This document shows, in pieces, positions 7,101 to 7,644 of a stretch of 7,644 nucleotides of DNA (position 1 is its first letter; the number at the start of each line of letters is the position of its first letter). The stretch lies in the NCBI GenBank assembly GCA_934273135.1, contig CAKQSU010000046.1, positions 1 to 7,644 of the forward strand, written 5' to 3'. This DNA comes from an uncultured Clostridia bacterium (lineage in GTDB: Bacteria; Bacillota; Clostridia; Christensenellales; Borkfalkiaceae). The notes beneath the pieces are model-generated. The model was given only the letters and a program-made list of their open reading frames with translations. It made no database searches and was not told the origin of the DNA. The position numbers and the translations under genes were made by a program.

Positions 7101-7344
7101 CTATCATCTTTTTGTCCTCTTCGAACAGGTCTTCGCCGTCGAAGTCTTCGCCATAGTCGGAAGCGAAGAAGGTTGTCGGTTTTGCATTCGGGTCATTGAC
7201 GGTTATGCTGTTGCTCGTGCCGAGAATCTTGTTGATTGCAAGCTTCCCGAGAGTAATCGCAAGACTCGTGCCGACGATGAATACCGCGGTAAGCGCCGCG
7301 AATACGCTCGTCAAAATAACCCATAAGCGTTTTTTTGTGAACAT
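4189..7344 (-). CDS. GH3 glycosidase (beta-glucosidase-like) with permuted domain order and a membrane helix at each end
   Basis: 1051 residues, complete; the start is fixed by AGGAGAG 8 nt upstream. GH3 enzymes release terminal beta-linked glucose, xylose or related sugars with retention. Order seen: KKR then a transmembrane helix (about 7-32); an acidic linker (63-88); the GH3 C-type alpha/beta sandwich placed first (about 80-420; EGEGAVLLWN at 85-94, MLNTVNPLNM at 264-273, WIGQPGSSG at 288-296, FPFGYGVSYT at 411-420); a FnIII-like domain (about 428-500; VSVTVKNSG, ELAGY); a stretch of about 170 residues of unclear fold (530-700); then the barrel domain that normally comes first (about 705-985; GPGVNLHRSP at 811-820, SEDP at 830-833, KHFALND at 857-863, GFDGIILTDW at 928-937). 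D936 is the expected nucleophile. E218 in TGGENSD aligns with the acid/base Glu of the GEGxD motif of other GH3 enzymes. A second membrane helix (about 1015-1040) ends in KNKK. Positive charges flank both helices on the same side, so the catalytic part should lie outside. The permuted order is known from rumen Clostridia such as Butyrivibrio; sugar specificity cannot be read from the sequence. Confidence 0.93.
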   Translation of the reverse strand: MFTKKRLWVILTSVFAALTAVFIVGTSLAITLGKLAINKILGTSNSITVNDPNAKPTTFFASDYGEDFDGEDLFEEDKKMIEEAEGEGAVLLWNKNNTLPMQGNEKISFLGRWSTDITETGTGSGYSITRDMKSAKERSINLKDAFKSRGFEVNDALWNFYSSGAGTTSKRDPEDRCEGNVVWHMKETAWDKYTETVKNSFSTYSDAAIVVLSRTGGENSDLHESSEVSYENGGYLGLTNEEKVLLQKTIEYKNKGTFKRVILMLNTVNPLNMRDVAPYVDGIDSCVWIGQPGSSGTNAVADIFKGAITPSGRITDTYVYDNLSAPATENDGLNSACDVNKYKGDIGGLSYQAQNGDSQTKYIVYQEGIYIGYRYYETRYADSVLGQGKATSTKGARNSKSGWNYDEEVAFPFGYGVSYTTFDYSGFKVEKKGDDYEVSVTVKNSGNCEGKEVVQVYMQKPYTAYDKQKGLEKPAIELAGYAKTQLLKKGASETVKITVKGEDFKTFDNTYNNYEGRYIIEAGDYYLTVGTDAHVALNNVLKKQGKEADEQKVMSGDAKKVNFAGENVYKVTLKQDNEKYLNSTYTGAKITNKLSYGDINLYENRGENSTTYLSRSDWEKTYPERVILTMNSKMKADLGFEFDYEKTEYFMPTYGNFKSGSTNGKPDVNKGDLVAYQFINAPLFPEDAPNQNEEYKDTHRTYAEWAELWNQLLDQMTWEEQSELCTNGYHQMEAAASISLPSSKQENGPVGITYCKQFATPDVVAKIRDFVFVGYPCAPILAASFNDEMVERVGRHMSEDMLYTGYNGIYGPGVNLHRSPYGGRAFEYPSEDPYLAGKIMAAECRGIEYKGALAYPKHFALNDMETSRMHCGVWSNEQASREIYLRAFEIVFTEGEASATMNSFTRVGTRWCGASKELMTDILRGEWGFDGIILTDWDEGKVMNKLDAILAGTNTFDGNGSLGSYTKWRGDETVAAALRKSSRYLIWNIIQTNVMNGTTEYTKVITITPWWKKALYAIDITFGAITLVCAGMTVASFIISAKNKKPAAIAE
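4225..4302 (-). other. C-terminal transmembrane segment of the GH3 enzyme
   Basis: Residues about 1015-1040 are hydrophobic (core ITFGAITLVCAGMTVASFII), preceded by WWKK and followed by KNKK. With the N-terminal helix this predicts both termini in the cytoplasm and the enzyme looped outside. Seen in the translation; topology is inferred from the positive-inside rule. Confidence 0.8.
7249..7326 (-). other. N-terminal signal anchor of the GH3 enzyme
   Basis: Residues about 7-32 are hydrophobic and follow MFTKKR. No lipobox Cys is present. An AxA-like cleavage site is not obvious, so an uncleaved signal anchor is more likely than a removed signal peptide. Confidence 0.75.
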
Positions 7345-7352
7345 TTATCGTT

Positions 7353-7359
7353 CTCTCCT
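7353..7359 (-). promoter_or_regulatory. Shine-Dalgarno site of the GH3 gene
   Basis: Minus-strand AGGAGAG, with 8 nt before the ATG at 7344. Near-consensus for a Bacillota ribosome binding site. Confidence 0.85.
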
Positions 7360-7395
7360 GATAGTATTTTGCGCGTTTTTTCCGCGCCCTTTTTT

Positions 7396-7423
7396 ACTAT
7401 ACATCAAAAAAATTTTTGCGCAA
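7396..7423 (-). promoter_or_regulatory. Candidate promoter of the GH3-led operon
   Basis: On the minus strand, TTGCGC (7423-7418) and TATAGT (7401-7396) are separated by 16 nt of A/T-rich sequence. The -10 box matches five of six sigma-70/sigma-A positions and the -35 box only three. Transcription would start near 7389, giving a leader of about 45 nt containing the Shine-Dalgarno site. The -35 box lies in the palindrome TTGCGCAA (7416-7423), a possible operator overlap. Confidence 0.4.
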
Positions 7424-7429
7424 TAGTTT

Positions 7430-7618
7430 TGTCGCACTCTCGGCTTTTCCTGTCGTAAATTAAAGGAGAAAAATCGGCGGTGTCGCAACCTCTTTAATTT
7501 TCGGCGCAAACTAAGCCGCCGCCCGTTTTTCTCGTTGCCTTAAAAAAACAGTTGCTTTTGTTTCGCAAAAATAATTATCTCCGAAAACTGTATGCTCTGA
7601 TTTTTCGTTTGTCGCAAC
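7430..7618. promoter_or_regulatory. Cluster of four TGTCGYA motifs upstream of the GH3 promoter
   Basis: Plus-strand TGTCGYA occurs at 7430-7436, 7451-7457, 7481-7487 and 7610-7616. The last two extend to the identical 9-mer TGTCGCAAC. The first three start 21 and 30 bp apart, close to whole helical turns, and lie just upstream of the proposed -35 box, where activator sites commonly sit. Regulatory role is inferred only. Confidence 0.35.
7457..7500. repeat. Inverted repeat in the upstream region
   Basis: AAATTAAAG at 7457-7465 is the exact reverse complement of CTTTAATTT at 7492-7500, with a 26-nt loop that contains one of the TGTCGCA motifs. It may be a weak hairpin or part of a protein-binding site. 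Confidence 0.35.
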
Positions 7619-7644
7619 AGCGTGCATAAAAAACAGACTTTGTT

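Larger units (their letters stand above)
7345..7644. other. Upstream intergenic region without a supported gene
   Basis: About 300 bases to the right edge. Neither strand shows a reading frame with a start, ribosome site and protein-like composition. It holds the Shine-Dalgarno site, the candidate promoter, the TGTCGYA cluster and the inverted repeats given separately. A GC-rich stem (CGGCGG at 7475-7480 with CCGCCG at 7516-7521) followed by a T-run near 7526-7530 could be a plus-strand terminator-like structure, but no plus-strand gene precedes it. A neighbouring gene may begin or end beyond the window. Confidence 0.7.

Noticed and set aside
7361..7366. TACTAT on the minus strand as a -10 box for the GH3 gene
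   Set aside because: Transcription would start within the Shine-Dalgarno site, leaving too little leader for translation initiation; TATAGT at 7396-7401 fits better.

Overview
The window reads as one block of carbohydrate-active, surface-attached proteins, all on the minus strand and so transcribed right to left. In order of transcription they are: a family GH3 glycosidase (7344 to 4189), a lipoprotein built from four repeated carbohydrate-binding-like modules (4048 to 1589), and the first 524 codons of a GH78-type alpha-L-rhamnosidase (1572 to the left edge, where the window cuts it). About 300 bases upstream of the GH3 gene (7345-7644) hold no convincing gene. They do contain a plausible promoter and a repeated short motif. 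No RNA genes, mobile elements or CRISPR arrays were seen.

The organism is probably a Gram-positive, anaerobic Bacillota/Clostridia-type bacterium, most likely an uncultured gut or rumen member. This is inference from several signs: purine-rich Shine-Dalgarno sequences 8 nt before two of the starts, a lipobox on the middle protein, membrane anchors on the glycosidases instead of free secretion, a Big_3-type bacterial Ig-like domain, the permuted GH3 domain order known from rumen Clostridia, and short His/Cys 'GKCxCG' connectors that I associate with extracellular proteins of gut Clostridia. Genus cannot be told from this window.

All three products look extracytoplasmic, and each is held at the membrane differently: the GH3 enzyme by a transmembrane helix at both ends, the binding protein by a lipid, and the rhamnosidase by an N-terminal signal anchor. 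The simplest reading is a surface capture-and-trim set. The lipoprotein would hold a plant-type glycan or glycoside, the GH78 enzyme would remove alpha-L-rhamnose, and the GH3 enzyme would remove a terminal beta-linked sugar such as glucose. No transporter or regulator gene is visible, so the substrate (pectic rhamnogalacturonan side chains, rhamnosylated flavonoids or saponins, or a bacterial rhamnan) remains open.

Sequence features beyond the genes are: a 73-nt imperfect inverted repeat between the GH3 and lipoprotein genes that can fold in two mutually exclusive ways; a 43-bp perfect direct repeat inside the lipoprotein gene marking duplication of its last two modules; and four copies of TGTCGYA in the upstream region, three of them spaced by 21 and 30 bp.
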